This document shows, piece by piece, positions 1-9,475 of a DNA stretch of 64,000 bases; position 1 is the stretch's first letter; each line of letters begins with the position of its first letter. The stretch comes from Nitrospiraceae bacterium. Lineage in GTDB: Bacteria > Nitrospirota > Nitrospiria > Nitrospirales > Nitrospiraceae. Made by a program: the position numbers and the translations under genes. The DNA lies in contig SHZW01000011.1 of assembly GCA_009692155.1 (NCBI GenBank), forward strand, positions 1 through 64,000, written 5' to 3'. The notes beneath the pieces were generated by a model, which worked only from the letters and a program-made list of their open reading frames with translations, was not told the DNA's origin and did not search any database.

Positions 1-22
1 ACCGACTGAGCCGGATTTTCAT
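1..22 (-). CDS. Start of a cut-off gene, probable LPS-cluster enzyme
   Basis: An ATG on the minus strand at 22 opens a frame (MKIRLSR) that runs off the window. A GGGAG ribosome-binding motif lies a few bases upstream, and the frame begins shortly after the stop of the asparagine-synthase-like gene. The M-K-I/R-hydrophobic opening is common in GT4 glycosyltransferases, but seven residues cannot identify a product. The call rests on position and the ribosome site only. Confidence 0.3.
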
Positions 23-50
23 GCGCGTCTCCCGCAGGTGCATGTACCGG

Positions 51-1991
51 TCATGTCTGCTCACGCCAGGCCTGAAACATCAGCACGCCCCAGAGTGGAT
101 ATTGCCAGTTGCGATGGCCCGAGAGATGCTCGGCCCACTTTTGCCGGATTGGCCCTGGATTGAAAAACCCGTCGGCGCGCAGGCGTCGTTCGTCCAGGAG
201 CGTTTCGCTCCACTCCCGAAGCGGGCCGCGCAGCCAGGAATCAATCGGAACACCGAAACCCATTTTCGGCCGGTCGATCAACGCACTGGGTACATATTTT
301 TCAAGGACCTGCTGGAGCAGCCATTTGCCCCGGCCGTTCCTGATGCTCATGGAAATGGGAAGCCGCCACGAAAACTCAACGATGCGGTGATCCAGGATGG
401 GCAGCCTGGCTTCAAGGCTCACCCCCATGCTCGCGCGATCCACTTTCGCCAGGATATCGTCCGGCAAATAGGTCATCGTGTCCCAGAACATCATCTGCTG
501 CCGGAAGTCCTTGAGATCGGCCCACCGGGCATCATCACCGAACATCCCCTGAGGCTCTGCCGCTCCCAACACCACCTCGCCGGGATTCCTCCAGATGGAC
601 ACCAGCCCACCATACAGCTCGCGGCGGCTGCCTGATGGCAGAATGCCGGCAAGTTTCTGCAGCTTATCTCCGGGATGCTGCACTTTGAAGCTTTGCGGCA
701 GCAGGAATCCCGCCGCCTCGAACAGCGCATCCCACGCCTGCGGCGAGAGACCGTACATCATGCGGCCTGCCAGTGCCCGCAAGCCCGCCGGCATCCATGC
801 AATGTTCCGCCAGATCCGCTGCCCCCAAAAATATCGGTTGTAGCCGCCGAAGATCTCATCACCCCCGTCGCCCGACAGGCTGACTGTCACCTGCCGGCGG
901 GCCAGTTGCGACACAAGAAACGTCGGAATCTGCGACACGTCGGCAAACGGTTCGTCATACAAGGCCGGTAACTGCGTGATGACGGCCTGCGCCTGAGCAG
1001 GCGTCACATACAATTCGGTGTGGTCCGTGCCCAGATGGCTGGCTACATTGCAGGCATGTCGGGCCTCGTCATAGGCCGCTTCATGAAAACCGATCGTGAA
1101 GGTTTTGATGGGCCGCGGGCTATGCGCCTGCATCAGGGCGACGACAGCCGACGAATCGATGCCCCCGGATAGAAATGCGCCTAGGGGCACATCCGCCACC
1201 ATCCGCAGCTTCACCGACTCGCTCAGCAACCGGTCGAGTTGGGCCTGTGCTTCTTCGTCTGAACCGATAAAGGGATCGGCCACGCCGCGCTCTACTACTT
1301 CGAGCAGCGACCAGTACGGGACCGGAGCGGGTCTCGACGAAGCGGCGGAGGACGAAACCGTGAGCAGCGTGCCGGCGGGAAGCTTATACATCCCCTGGTA
1401 AATGGCATGGGGTGCCGGCACATAGTTGTACCGGAGCAGCAGCGCCACGGAGCTGCGGTCAATTTCAGGCTTGAAGTCGGGATAGGCCCGAAGCGCCTTC
1501 AACTCCGATGCGAATAGAAACGTGGCGCCGACCCATCCATAATAGAGCGGTTTTTCCCCCAAGCGGTCTCGCCCCAAGGACAAGGTTCGCGTCTGGCGAT
1601 CCCACAAGGCAAAGGCGAACATGCCATTGAACCGCTGCACGGCTGATTCGAGTCCCCACTGACTGACCGACGCCAACAACACTTCGGTATCCGAGTGCCC
1701 CCTGAAACTCGCGCCGGCGGCTTCAAGCTCTCTGCGCAATTCTGAGAAATTATAGATCTCGCCATTATAGGACACGACGTAGCGGCCGTCGGCGGACGCC
1801 ATTGGCTGATGTCCGTTTGAGGAAAGATCCAGGATGGACAGCCGGGCGTGTCCCAACGCGATCCCTGCCTTGGGATCGGACCAGACCCCGCTGTCGTCCG
1901 GTCCTCGATACCGTATGGCCTCGGCCATGCGGGCGGCAATCGGAGAGAAATCCCCGCCCTCATGCCCGAGAATGCCCGTAATACCGCACAT
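51..1991 (-). CDS. asnB: Asparagine synthase (glutamine-hydrolysing), AsnB family
   Basis: 646 residues, the normal length for the AsnB-like enzymes found in exopolysaccharide and LPS clusters. The catalytic Cys2 follows Met1 (MCGITGI) and starts the class II glutamine amidotransferase domain (about 1-210), which contains RYRGPDD and SYNGEIYN. The ATP-pyrophosphatase loop SGGIDSS lies near residue 270 in the synthetase domain. In such clusters these enzymes may amidate a sugar or a carboxylate rather than make free asparagine. That role is inferred from position; the family assignment is firm. It follows a GT2 gene with a gap of about 40 bases. Confidence 0.9.
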   Translation of the reverse strand: MCGITGILGHEGGDFSPIAARMAEAIRYRGPDDSGVWSDPKAGIALGHARLSILDLSSNGHQPMASADGRYVVSYNGEIYNFSELRRELEAAGASFRGHSDTEVLLASVSQWGLESAVQRFNGMFAFALWDRQTRTLSLGRDRLGEKPLYYGWVGATFLFASELKALRAYPDFKPEIDRSSVALLLRYNYVPAPHAIYQGMYKLPAGTLLTVSSSAASSRPAPVPYWSLLEVVERGVADPFIGSDEEAQAQLDRLLSESVKLRMVADVPLGAFLSGGIDSSAVVALMQAHSPRPIKTFTIGFHEAAYDEARHACNVASHLGTDHTELYVTPAQAQAVITQLPALYDEPFADVSQIPTFLVSQLARRQVTVSLSGDGGDEIFGGYNRYFWGQRIWRNIAWMPAGLRALAGRMMYGLSPQAWDALFEAAGFLLPQSFKVQHPGDKLQKLAGILPSGSRRELYGGLVSIWRNPGEVVLGAAEPQGMFGDDARWADLKDFRQQMMFWDTMTYLPDDILAKVDRASMGVSLEARLPILDHRIVEFSWRLPISMSIRNGRGKWLLQQVLEKYVPSALIDRPKMGFGVPIDSWLRGPLREWSETLLDERRLRADGFFNPGPIRQKWAEHLSGHRNWQYPLWGVLMFQAWREQT

Positions 1992-2033
1992 AGTCCTTCG
2001 GTCTCTGCCAGCTCAAGCTCGTGAACGAACCTG

Positions 2034-2840
2034 TTATGTTCGGCCCGGCTTTTCCACCAGCGTATGGCCGTACCTGAACCGTTCAAACCGCCGGATCCAG
2101 GACATCCTGATCCCCTCCCATCGCCGGTTGAACCAATTGCCACGCACGGTTCGCTTCCATTTCAACTGAAAATGGGCTAGGTTTTCCCTGGGATAAACTT
2201 TGGTTTCTTTTTCTTTGATGGCATCCTGAGTCACCATTCCGAAATGATGAATCAGAACCGCGCCGGTCATGCCTACCGAAAAGCCGGCCTCTTTCATCCT
2301 CCAGATAAAATCAATGTCCTCGCACCCCCCGTACGAAAATCCTTCGTCGAACAGGCCGATGCGCTCGAACACATCCCGGCGGATCAACATGCACGGGGCA
2401 TAGACGTCGCCATGCCGGGTCGCTCCCGCGCATTGAGCCACAAATTCCTTCGCATAACTGTCCAGATCATAATCCAGATTGCCTTCCCGCGCCGCGGGAC
2501 ACACCATGCCGTGGCCGGTTTTTTCCATGAATGTCAGGAGTCCCTCCAGCCACCCCGGCGTGACCACGATGTCGTTGTTGAGAATACCGACCACCTCTCC
2601 TCGGCTGGCCCGGATGCCCTGATTCCAGGCTTTGGCGCAGCCGAGATTCGTCTCATTGAGAATAACCCGCCCCTTCACGGTCTGTAGAAATTCGCGGGTC
2701 CCATCGGTCGATCCGTTGTCGACAATGACCAATTCGTAAGGCCTACCAGTCCATTGTTCGATCGAACTGAGGCAACGCTTGGTGTACTCAAGCTGGTTCC
2801 AGACCGCGATCACTAGACTGGTCAGTGCCAGCTGGCTCAT
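2034..2840 (-). CDS. Family 2 glycosyltransferase
   Basis: 268 residues with a typical GT-A fold start (SLVIAVWNQ), the nucleotide-sugar site VDNGSTDGTREF, the LNND metal-binding region near residue 95, and the acceptor-side GGCEDIDF motif near 185. It should add one sugar to an LPS core or O-chain intermediate at the cytoplasmic face of the inner membrane. It resembles rhamnosyltransferase-type GT2 enzymes, but the sugar cannot be told from sequence. Its ATG overlaps the stop of the upstream GT4 gene as ATGA, so the two are translationally coupled. Confidence 0.85.
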   Translation of the reverse strand: MSQLALTSLVIAVWNQLEYTKRCLSSIEQWTGRPYELVIVDNGSTDGTREFLQTVKGRVILNETNLGCAKAWNQGIRASRGEVVGILNNDIVVTPGWLEGLLTFMEKTGHGMVCPAAREGNLDYDLDSYAKEFVAQCAGATRHGDVYAPCMLIRRDVFERIGLFDEGFSYGGCEDIDFIWRMKEAGFSVGMTGAVLIHHFGMVTQDAIKEKETKVYPRENLAHFQLKWKRTVRGNWFNRRWEGIRMSWIRRFERFRYGHTLVEKPGRT

Positions 2841-3988
2841 GTCAACGCACCCTGCACACGCGAACTGCGCTCCCTGACGGCGCCCTCATAGCATGTGACG
2901 AGCTTGGAAACCATCGCGTCGACGGTAAACAGCCGTTCGACCCGCTGGCGCCCGGCCTTTCCCAGCGCGGCCCACCGGTTTTTATCATCCAGCAGAGCAC
3001 CGACCGCCGATGCCAGCGCCTCCGGATCCCCGGGCGCGACCAGCAAGCCGGTTTCCTCGTGCACCACGATATCGGGAATCCCGCCGGTCGTTGTCGCCAC
3101 GATCGGCTTGGCCATCGCCATCGCTTCCAATAACGCGATCCCAAATCCTTCCATGATCGCAGGATGGACATACACATCCATCGCGGCTAGGGCCGGATAG
3201 ACCGGATCCTGAAAGCCTGAAAAATGCACATGCCCTTCCAGGCCAAGAGACTGAATAAGTTTACGCAACATCTGTTCGTACCCGGGATCACCGGTCCCCA
3301 CGATGAGATAATGAATCTCGGGCTGTCGTCGTCGAAGCACGGAGAGCGCGCGGCACATGACGTCATAGCCCTTTCGGGGAAACAGATTCGCGACGGTTCC
3401 CAGCAACGGCGCATTGAGTGGAATTCCATGACGGCGGCGAAACTCTGCACCGCTGGGAGAGGCCGACACGCGGGCCAGGTCAATGCCGCTGTGAAGGACA
3501 TGAATGCGTTCCGGCTTCACCCCTCCGACTTTCAATGACGCCTCGACATCGCGTGACACCGCGAACACCACATCGGCGGAAGGCAGTTCGTACCGGCGGA
3601 CTTTATGAGGCTGGATCTCCTGCCGGACATGGCAGAGAATCGGAATGGGCAGGCCCTTCACCGCGCGCAACGTCTGCGGCAGCCACCAGATATCATTGAC
3701 ATGCACCAGCGATGGGCCTGTCTGTTCAATGACACGCCGCAGACGGCGAACCGCTTCTCCTCGTCTGGGCCACTCCAGGATTTTCCGCCAGGCTGGAAAC
3801 GTGACGTGTTGCGTGTTTATTCCAAGCGCTGCAACCTTCCCCGACAACGGACCCTCTGCCGGGCACACGACAAGAGGTTGAACGCCCCGGCGGGGAAGAT
3901 GCTCAAGATAAACCAACAGCTCCCGTTCCGCTCCTCCGATTTCACCAATACCATGGACGAATGCTACCGTATCCTGCCGTCGGTCCAT
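2837..3988 (-). CDS. Family 4 glycosyltransferase
   Basis: 383 residues with two Rossmann-like halves of the GT-B fold. The N-terminus carries the acceptor-side GGAERELL loop. The C-terminal half carries GTVANLFPRKGYD and the donor-binding EGFGIALLEAMA (E-x7-E) signature of GT4 retaining transferases. It is predicted to elongate an LPS or capsule glycan. The donor is unknown. It overlaps the downstream GT2 gene by four bases. Confidence 0.87.
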   Translation of the reverse strand: MDRRQDTVAFVHGIGEIGGAERELLVYLEHLPRRGVQPLVVCPAEGPLSGKVAALGINTQHVTFPAWRKILEWPRRGEAVRRLRRVIEQTGPSLVHVNDIWWLPQTLRAVKGLPIPILCHVRQEIQPHKVRRYELPSADVVFAVSRDVEASLKVGGVKPERIHVLHSGIDLARVSASPSGAEFRRRHGIPLNAPLLGTVANLFPRKGYDVMCRALSVLRRRQPEIHYLIVGTGDPGYEQMLRKLIQSLGLEGHVHFSGFQDPVYPALAAMDVYVHPAIMEGFGIALLEAMAMAKPIVATTTGGIPDIVVHEETGLLVAPGDPEALASAVGALLDDKNRWAALGKAGRQRVERLFTVDAMVSKLVTCYEGAVRERSSRVQGALT

Positions 3989-4008
3989 TATGCCGTCCCT
4001 CTGACTGC

Positions 4009-4572
4009 CTACGCCCCATACCTGGCAAGGAATCCACGAATATCGGCCGACATCAGCAGCGGCAAGGCTTCCTTAAGCTTCTGTTCCGGCCAATCCCACC
4101 ACGCCAGCCGTTGCAGCGCTTCAATCGTCGACGCATCGAACCGGAATTTGATCACCTGCGCCGGCACGCCGCCGACCACGGCGTACGGCGGCACGTCGTG
4201 TGTCACCACGCTCCGCGCCCCGATGACTGCGCCGTTCCCGATCGTCACGCCGGACATGATCAGCGCACCCGTTCCAATCCAGACGTCATGGCCGATCACC
4301 ACATTGCCCTTGGTGCGGGCCGGAAATGGAAGGCCTTCGACGTCGGGAAACGCCACGCCGAACGGATAGGTCGACACCCAGTCGAGCCGATGCTCGTGAC
4401 CCGTCAGAATCTTGACCTCATCGGCAAAGTAGCAAAATTTCCCCACCGTCAACGTGGACCCTTCGCCTCCAAAGGGAATATCAGGGTTCCCATAAGTCCA
4501 CTTGCCGATCCGATGCGCCGCGTAAGCAGGATTACGACTGGTAAAAAACGTCTCGTTACGGGGACGCATCAA
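4009..4572 (-). CDS. CatB-type hexapeptide O-acetyltransferase
   Basis: 187 residues of left-handed beta-helix repeats: imperfect hexapeptides such as VVIGHDVWIGTGALIMSG and TIGNGAVIGARSVV. It also has the xenobiotic-acyltransferase signature around GHEHRLDW and the closing PPYAVVGGVPAQVI. The family moves an acetyl group from acetyl-CoA to a hydroxyl. In this setting the acceptor is probably an LPS sugar, although chloramphenicol-type acceptors define the family name. It stands alone between a GT4 and a methyltransferase, with gaps of about 20 and 70 bases. Confidence 0.83.
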   Translation of the reverse strand: MMRPRNETFFTSRNPAYAAHRIGKWTYGNPDIPFGGEGSTLTVGKFCYFADEVKILTGHEHRLDWVSTYPFGVAFPDVEGLPFPARTKGNVVIGHDVWIGTGALIMSGVTIGNGAVIGARSVVTHDVPPYAVVGGVPAQVIKFRFDASTIEALQRLAWWDWPEQKLKEALPLLMSADIRGFLARYGA

Positions 4573-4640
4573 CCCCTAACGGGACAGGATGCGTTTTAGA
4601 GTCCGACCAAACATCAGATCTCGCTGCCTCGCCGGTTCAT

Positions 4641-5135
4641 TCAGGTTTTGACGACCCGCAAGGTCACAATCAGATTGTCCACCACATTCCAGAGATACCG
4701 GCGGCAGCGCTTTTGAAGGTACCGCGGAAAATACCGGAACGGCCGCCGGTACTCATACTCGATCTTCTCGATGCGGAAGTGCGTTTTCACACCGTAGTCA
4801 GTAGGAGGCTCGAAATACTGAAACGTATCCTCCGTGATGAACCGGACGTGCGTGGGATCCCGGAACGCGCCTCGCGAGGTGTAATAGGGCGCCACCACGC
4901 GCACCTCCGCGCCGGCCTTGCACACCCGGTAGACTTCCTCCATGAACGGAATCAGCTCGCGAATGTGCTCGATGATGTGGCTCATGTGGACGCCGTCGAC
5001 GCTGTTCGTCCGGATCGGCAGCGGCCGCTCCAAATCGCACACGACGTCGATGCCGGGCTGCGCCATCCTGTCGAAGCCCAGCGCACCGGCGGTCTTGTTG
5101 GGGCCGCACCCCAGATCGATCACCACCGGCTTCAC
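4641..5135 (-). CDS. Class I SAM-dependent methyltransferase
   Basis: 164 residues when started at GTG 5135. That codon overlaps the stop of the upstream gene as GTGA and places the SAM-binding motif VIDLGCGPNK at the very N-terminus. The frame is open further upstream, but that stretch is antisense-like and not family-like. Other family features are the acidic loop CDLERPLP and the HMSHIIEHI region. The short type is common in polysaccharide clusters and probably methylates a sugar. The substrate is unknown. Confidence 0.75.
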   Translation of the reverse strand: MKPVVIDLGCGPNKTAGALGFDRMAQPGIDVVCDLERPLPIRTNSVDGVHMSHIIEHIRELIPFMEEVYRVCKAGAEVRVVAPYYTSRGAFRDPTHVRFITEDTFQYFEPPTDYGVKTHFRIEKIEYEYRRPFRYFPRYLQKRCRRYLWNVVDNLIVTLRVVKT

Positions 5136-6223
5136 AGCAACCGCCGGCAGGCGTCGAGGAAATACTCCGCGCGCCTTTCGCAGGTATGATATTTCAACAG
5201 GTGCGCATGCCCTTCGCGCGCAACGGCCTCCCGTTCCTTCTCCTCCCTGAGATAGTACCTGACCAGGGACTCCAGATCGCGCAGGTCGGGCCTGCAAAAA
5301 ACGGCATGCTGCCGGTGCACGAAATTGTTCGGAATCTCGGCCTCGGGCGCATCGGAAATCAGCATCGTGTTCATCGCCACAATCTCATAGTACCGGGGAG
5401 ACGGCGTCCACCCTCCTCCCCGGATCGACACGGCGATTTTCGAACGGGCGATCTCCCGGTAATAGGCCTCGGGGGTTTTCTGCTTGTTGCGGTCGCTCTC
5501 GGACGCCTGTCCGCCATTCGTCAATTTTGTCCAGAGGCGCCTGACGGGCCCCCGGACCAGCTTGTATTGCCGGTCTCCCGCCGCCGCGTAGACCCCTCCT
5601 TCAAACCGGACTCCGTCCATGCGCGAGAGTAGTTCGACCGCTTTCACCCGCCGCGGATGCGAGGCGCGACCGGTATACGACACATCCACATCCTTCGCAA
5701 CCGGTCCGATGGCGGGAAGCGCATCGAGCACAAGGGAAAGCGGCAAGGGGATCGTCCGTTCGAATAGCGACTGGTCTCTTCGAAACGACCACCTCCGTGC
5801 GGCCATCTTCCGGAGCGGATGCCCTAACGACCAGATATAGTCCCGCTTGAAGTACAATCCGATGGGATAACGGGATGTCACGTCGTGCCGGATGGAGCAA
5901 TCATCCGCTCCATCCACGAACACCATCGGTGGAAAGGGGACTTTTCCGTACAATCGGGCACATTCCTCAAGGCACGGGGACCGGAATGACGACAGGCACA
6001 CCAGATCGAATGCGCGATCACGAAGAAGGTCGAGCACCTGCTCCCGGCTCCATCGCGTCCCCGGACGCTGCACCATGTACCAGTTTTTTTCCTGCAGGTC
6101 GTGGTAGAGCGGCTTGTACGGATAATCCGCCACCTGCTCGTTGCCGAGTACGCGCGAGAGGCCAATATACAACGGATCAGACACATAATCGGACTGGTCA
6201 TCGCAAAGAAACAGAATACGCAC
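5132..6223 (-). CDS. CgeB-like family glycosyltransferase
   Basis: 363 residues starting MRILFLCDDQ. The C-terminal half has RSKIAVSIRGGGWTPSPRYYEIVAMNTMLISD, in which an aromatic/acidic donor loop precedes a single-turn switch, as in the CgeB / Glyco_trans_1_2 proteins of maturation and LPS clusters. The N-terminal half is poorly conserved. It probably transfers a sugar onto a core oligosaccharide. The assignment is to a broad family, and a non-catalytic role cannot be excluded. It is coupled to the downstream methyltransferase by the GTGA overlap. Confidence 0.65.
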   Translation of the reverse strand: MRILFLCDDQSDYVSDPLYIGLSRVLGNEQVADYPYKPLYHDLQEKNWYMVQRPGTRWSREQVLDLLRDRAFDLVCLSSFRSPCLEECARLYGKVPFPPMVFVDGADDCSIRHDVTSRYPIGLYFKRDYIWSLGHPLRKMAARRWSFRRDQSLFERTIPLPLSLVLDALPAIGPVAKDVDVSYTGRASHPRRVKAVELLSRMDGVRFEGGVYAAAGDRQYKLVRGPVRRLWTKLTNGGQASESDRNKQKTPEAYYREIARSKIAVSIRGGGWTPSPRYYEIVAMNTMLISDAPEAEIPNNFVHRQHAVFCRPDLRDLESLVRYYLREEKEREAVAREGHAHLLKYHTCERRAEYFLDACRRLL

Positions 6224-6350
6224 GGATTATCCAGAGGCCTCGTTGATCGTTGGAATTTCTATTGAATGCGATTATACCCACGCGTCTTTGCCCGGACAAC
6301 GATAAAGCCTTCCCGACTCGCACAGGGCAGCGCATCATACCCTGCCCTGC

Positions 6351-7113
6351 CTACCTTCGGACCCAGATATCCGGAATCCCCTCGCAGTATTTTTTGAATG
6401 CCATAAAATTTGCTTCGACATCTCCCTTGTCGACCAGGACGTTTTCACGGCATACGAAGGAATCCGTCCAGTGCAGGCCCAGCGTCTCATACTTGGGATT
6501 GATGCGGCGGAACCAGCGATTGACGACCGCCAACAGTCCGTAGAGCCGGTCGAACACCTCGAGCGCATGGTGTTCCCGCCGGCCGCTTAACCATGACGGT
6601 CCGACCGTCACATGAAAACGGCTGTAGGCATGGATCTGGGCGTGCTTAAACGTAAACTGAATCCCTCCATCGACCGCTTCGCAAAGCCAGTGATGATGTG
6701 AATACCCGCAATACCGGATGCGCTCGATGCCAGGCGTGCTTTCGATAATCCTTTGTCGGCGTCTCGAAATACCCCGCTTTCGACACCCGCATCATTTCCC
6801 GGCACACCCATATGGGATCCCGCAGATCTTCCAGCGTTCCCTTGCACAGCACGAAGTCGAATTGCTTGTCCTTGAACGGCCAGGGGTCGCGCGAACAGAT
6901 ATCCCACTTGACCCATGTCGCTTGTGAAAAATGCGGCTCGGGCCAGACGTCCCGGAACCAGGGCGTCAAGCCTGTCCGTTGATCCCACGCCAGAAAATCG
7001 AGCACATAATTGGCCCGGCTCAACGGTTTGATGCCGCCGCCGACATCTAGGACCACGTGCCCGGGCTGAATCAGTTTGGGAAGTTCGTCAAACGTACCGA
7101 TGCGAACGGACAT
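6351..7113 (-). pseudogene. Class I methyltransferase broken by a +1 frameshift
   Basis: The frame from 7113 encodes HVVLDVGGGIKPL (SAM motif), an FDFVLCKGTLEDL region and AGYFETPT, then becomes unlike the family and stops at 6646. One base later, another frame continues with IIESTPGIERI, YSHHHWLCEAVDG and VTVGPSWLSG to a stop at 6351, which is the normal C-terminus of this methyltransferase type. The join needs one base removed at the TTT run around 6751-6753. It could be a sequencing error or a real lesion. Roughly 250 residues would be made if repaired. Positions 6224-6350 hold no gene. Confidence 0.75.
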
Positions 7114-7181
7114 GACAATCTCCTTTTGAATTCAATCCTACTTCGTTCCCAGCACTTCTCGACCCTGGCACCAGCGCCCGG

Positions 7182-8207
7182 TCACGCCAACAGACGCCCA
7201 ACCGCCTGCCACACATCCTCAACGGTAATCTGCCGCATGCAACTTTCTTCTCCACGTGTGCAAGTCGGATGAAAACACCGCCGGCAATCCAGACCTTTAC
7301 ACAGCACTTCCGTTCTTGCGCCACGAGGGCCCCACTCGGCCGGATTCGACGGTCCGAACAGCGCCACGACAGGGATCCCCAACGCCGCCGCCATGTGCAT
7401 GGGGCCGTTGTCGTTTCCGACGAATAGCGCGCAACGTTTCAGCACGGCGGCATACTGAAGCAGCGTCAGCCGCCCGGCAAGAGAGACGGCAGGCGTACGT
7501 GCCGTCGCCCGGATCGACTCGGCCAGGTCTCGTTCCCTGGCGTCGCCGCCGATCAGGATCCGGCAGCCATACTTGTCAGCCAGGCGACCGGCCAGTTCGG
7601 CGAATCGCTCCGCAGGCCAGGCCTTGAACCAGTACCGTGCGCCAGGCTGCAGCATCACCAGGCGTTTTGCGCTGCTGGAGTTTCCTTCACCGGTTACCTC
7701 TTTCAGCAACCGGGAAGCGGCTTCGTCATCCTCCGGCGATGTCTTCAAGACCAGCGGCCCCGCCTTCGGCTGAATGCCCAGCGGGCGCACGGTTTCCAGA
7801 TCGTGCTCGAGACGATGCCGCACATCCGACCGCGCTTGCACCACCGTCGTATACAAGAGTCCCCGCCAGCGGTGCTCTTCGTTGAGGCCGATTCGAACCG
7901 GCGCACCGCTACAGCGGGCAAGCACGGCGGAGCGATCTCCGTCCGTGAGGTCAATCACGCAGTCGAACCCGCGCCGCCGAATCTCCTGCAGAAACTGGAA
8001 TTGCGCCGCGAGCCCGTTCCGTTCAACGACCAGCACTTCATTAATATCCGGGTTCCATTTCAGCACATCCTCAGTCCCGCGATTCACCGCGATGGCCAGA
8101 TGGGCGTCCGAAAACCGCTCGCGTAGCGCGCGCAGCACCGGAGTCGCCAAAAGCACATCGCCGATATAGCGAAGCTTGATAACAAGAATTTTTTGCATGG
8201 CTGCCAT
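7182..8207 (-). CDS. Family 9 glycosyltransferase (heptosyltransferase-like)
   Basis: 341 residues of the ADP-heptose:LPS heptosyltransferase family: KLRYIGDVLLATPVLRAL at the N-terminus, FVGNDNGPMHMAAALGIPVVALFGPS in the donor domain, and a Cys-rich stretch (LDCRRCFHPTCTRGEESC) before the end. It should add heptose to Kdo or heptose of the inner core. The ATG at 8207 has no clear ribosome site and abuts a repeat element at once upstream; a second ATG lies nine bases on. One of four GT9 domains in the window. Confidence 0.85.
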   Translation of the reverse strand: MAAMQKILVIKLRYIGDVLLATPVLRALRERFSDAHLAIAVNRGTEDVLKWNPDINEVLVVERNGLAAQFQFLQEIRRRGFDCVIDLTDGDRSAVLARCSGAPVRIGLNEEHRWRGLLYTTVVQARSDVRHRLEHDLETVRPLGIQPKAGPLVLKTSPEDDEAASRLLKEVTGEGNSSSAKRLVMLQPGARYWFKAWPAERFAELAGRLADKYGCRILIGGDARERDLAESIRATARTPAVSLAGRLTLLQYAAVLKRCALFVGNDNGPMHMAAALGIPVVALFGPSNPAEWGPRGARTEVLCKGLDCRRCFHPTCTRGEESCMRQITVEDVWQAVGRLLA

Positions 8208-8347
8208 GTCAAAAAGTCTATCAAGTCCTAAAGTCCGTCAAGTCATAAAGTCCATCAAGTCATAAAGTCCAAACAACCTGAAGACTTTACGACTTTAAAG
8301 ACTTGGTGACTACCGAAGACTTGAAGACTTTGAGACTTTACGACTTT
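8208..8347. repeat. Inverted array of an AAGTC word
   Basis: The left half (8208-8270) repeats a 17-base unit of the form TCAAGTC-ATAAAGTCC about three times. The right half (8280-8347) carries the complement, GACTTTACGACTT-type words. The two halves can fold back on each other. The element fills the whole gap between two LPS genes. No coding frame or known insertion-sequence end is visible. Confidence 0.8.
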
Positions 8348-8357
8348 CTGACAATTG

Positions 8358-9461
8358 TTACCTACACAGTTCTTTGTACACCGCCAGCGTCTGCCGCGCC
8401 GCGCGCTCCCAGGTGAACTGTTTGGCCCGATCGAATCCCTTTGCGCGAAGAGATTCCCGCAAGGGCGTGTCGCGCAGGATTCTGACCATGGCCCCGGCGA
8501 GTTCGTCGTCGTCATCGGGATTCACCAGCAGAGCCGCGTCCCCGGCCACTTCGGGCAGTGCCGTACGATTCGACGTCACCACTGGTGCGCCGCAGGCCAT
8601 GGCTTCAATGACCGGCATGCCGAATCCTTCATACAGAGACGGAAACACGAACAGGTCCGCATGCGAATACAACCGCGTGATGTCCCCGATCGGCAGCCGC
8701 CCCGGACAGATGACGCGCCTCTCCATGCCGCACTGCGCAATGGTGCGGGACATATTGCCGAACCGGTGCACGGAATCGCCGACCAGCACCAGCCGGCACT
8801 CTTTCAACTCCCCGGCTCGTTTCGCAAACGCGCGCACCACCGCCTGATGGTTCTTGCGCGGGTCGGCGCCGCCGACAAACAGGATGAACGGCGCATCGGG
8901 CAGTCCGATGCGCCGGCGCAGTTCGCCAAATGCAGCCGGATCGTGCTGGGGGCGAAAGTCGTCGGACACCCCGCAGGGAATCACCGCGATTCGTTCCGAG
9001 GGCAAACCGTAGAGCGACATGATCTCATCGGCGGAGAACTTGGAAATGGTCATGACCTTCCGTGCCCGCCACGCCGTTCGCCTGGTGCGCTGGAAGGATG
9101 CCCGCTGGCCGAACAGTTTCGGGGAATACTGAGGTGAGCGGTCCATCCAGAGATCGTAGATCGTCACCACGCCACCCAAACGCCCCGTCGTCTTCATTTT
9201 GAAATTGGTGCCGTGATAGAGATCGAGTCTGTCCCATCGCCCCCGCCACTGCATCAGCCACTTTCCCGACTCCACCCACCGGATGTTCCCATTACCGGAC
9301 CAGCCCGTCGGTACGCCGTTCTGAAGCGATCCGGTGCCAACGTATCCCACCAACTCAAGATTTTCTCTCAATCCAACCATCGCTCGAAGCAGATGATAGG
9401 TATGCCAGCCGACCCCCCCGCGATCGCCGACCATCGGCGCTGCATCAATTCCTATACGCAT
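8358..9461 (-). CDS. Family 4 glycosyltransferase (mannosyltransferase-like)
   Basis: 367 residues: MRIGIDAAPM start, GVGWHTYHLL acceptor loop, SKFSADEI, FLFVGGADPRKNH, and the donor signature YEGFGMPVIEAMACGAPVV followed by ALPEVAGDAALL. This arrangement is typical of the GT4 mannosyl/rhamnosyl transferases that extend O-antigen or core chains. The exact sugar cannot be read. Its 3' end abuts the AAGTC-word repeat, and its start is next to a TACCCC-word repeat. Confidence 0.85.
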   Translation of the reverse strand: MRIGIDAAPMVGDRGGVGWHTYHLLRAMVGLRENLELVGYVGTGSLQNGVPTGWSGNGNIRWVESGKWLMQWRGRWDRLDLYHGTNFKMKTTGRLGGVVTIYDLWMDRSPQYSPKLFGQRASFQRTRRTAWRARKVMTISKFSADEIMSLYGLPSERIAVIPCGVSDDFRPQHDPAAFGELRRRIGLPDAPFILFVGGADPRKNHQAVVRAFAKRAGELKECRLVLVGDSVHRFGNMSRTIAQCGMERRVICPGRLPIGDITRLYSHADLFVFPSLYEGFGMPVIEAMACGAPVVTSNRTALPEVAGDAALLVNPDDDDELAGAMVRILRDTPLRESLRAKGFDRAKQFTWERAARQTLAVYKELCR

Positions 9462-9475
9462 GGCTCACCAAGCAG

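Noticed and set aside
6351-7113. Programmed frameshifting common to both broken methyltransferases
   Set aside because: The shifts go in opposite directions (+1 and -1), the sites lack classic slippery heptamers, and there is no stimulatory structure in view.
8208-8347. CRISPR-like array
   Set aside because: The units are contiguous, degenerate and inverted in the second half. There are no unique spacers of constant length and no cas genes.
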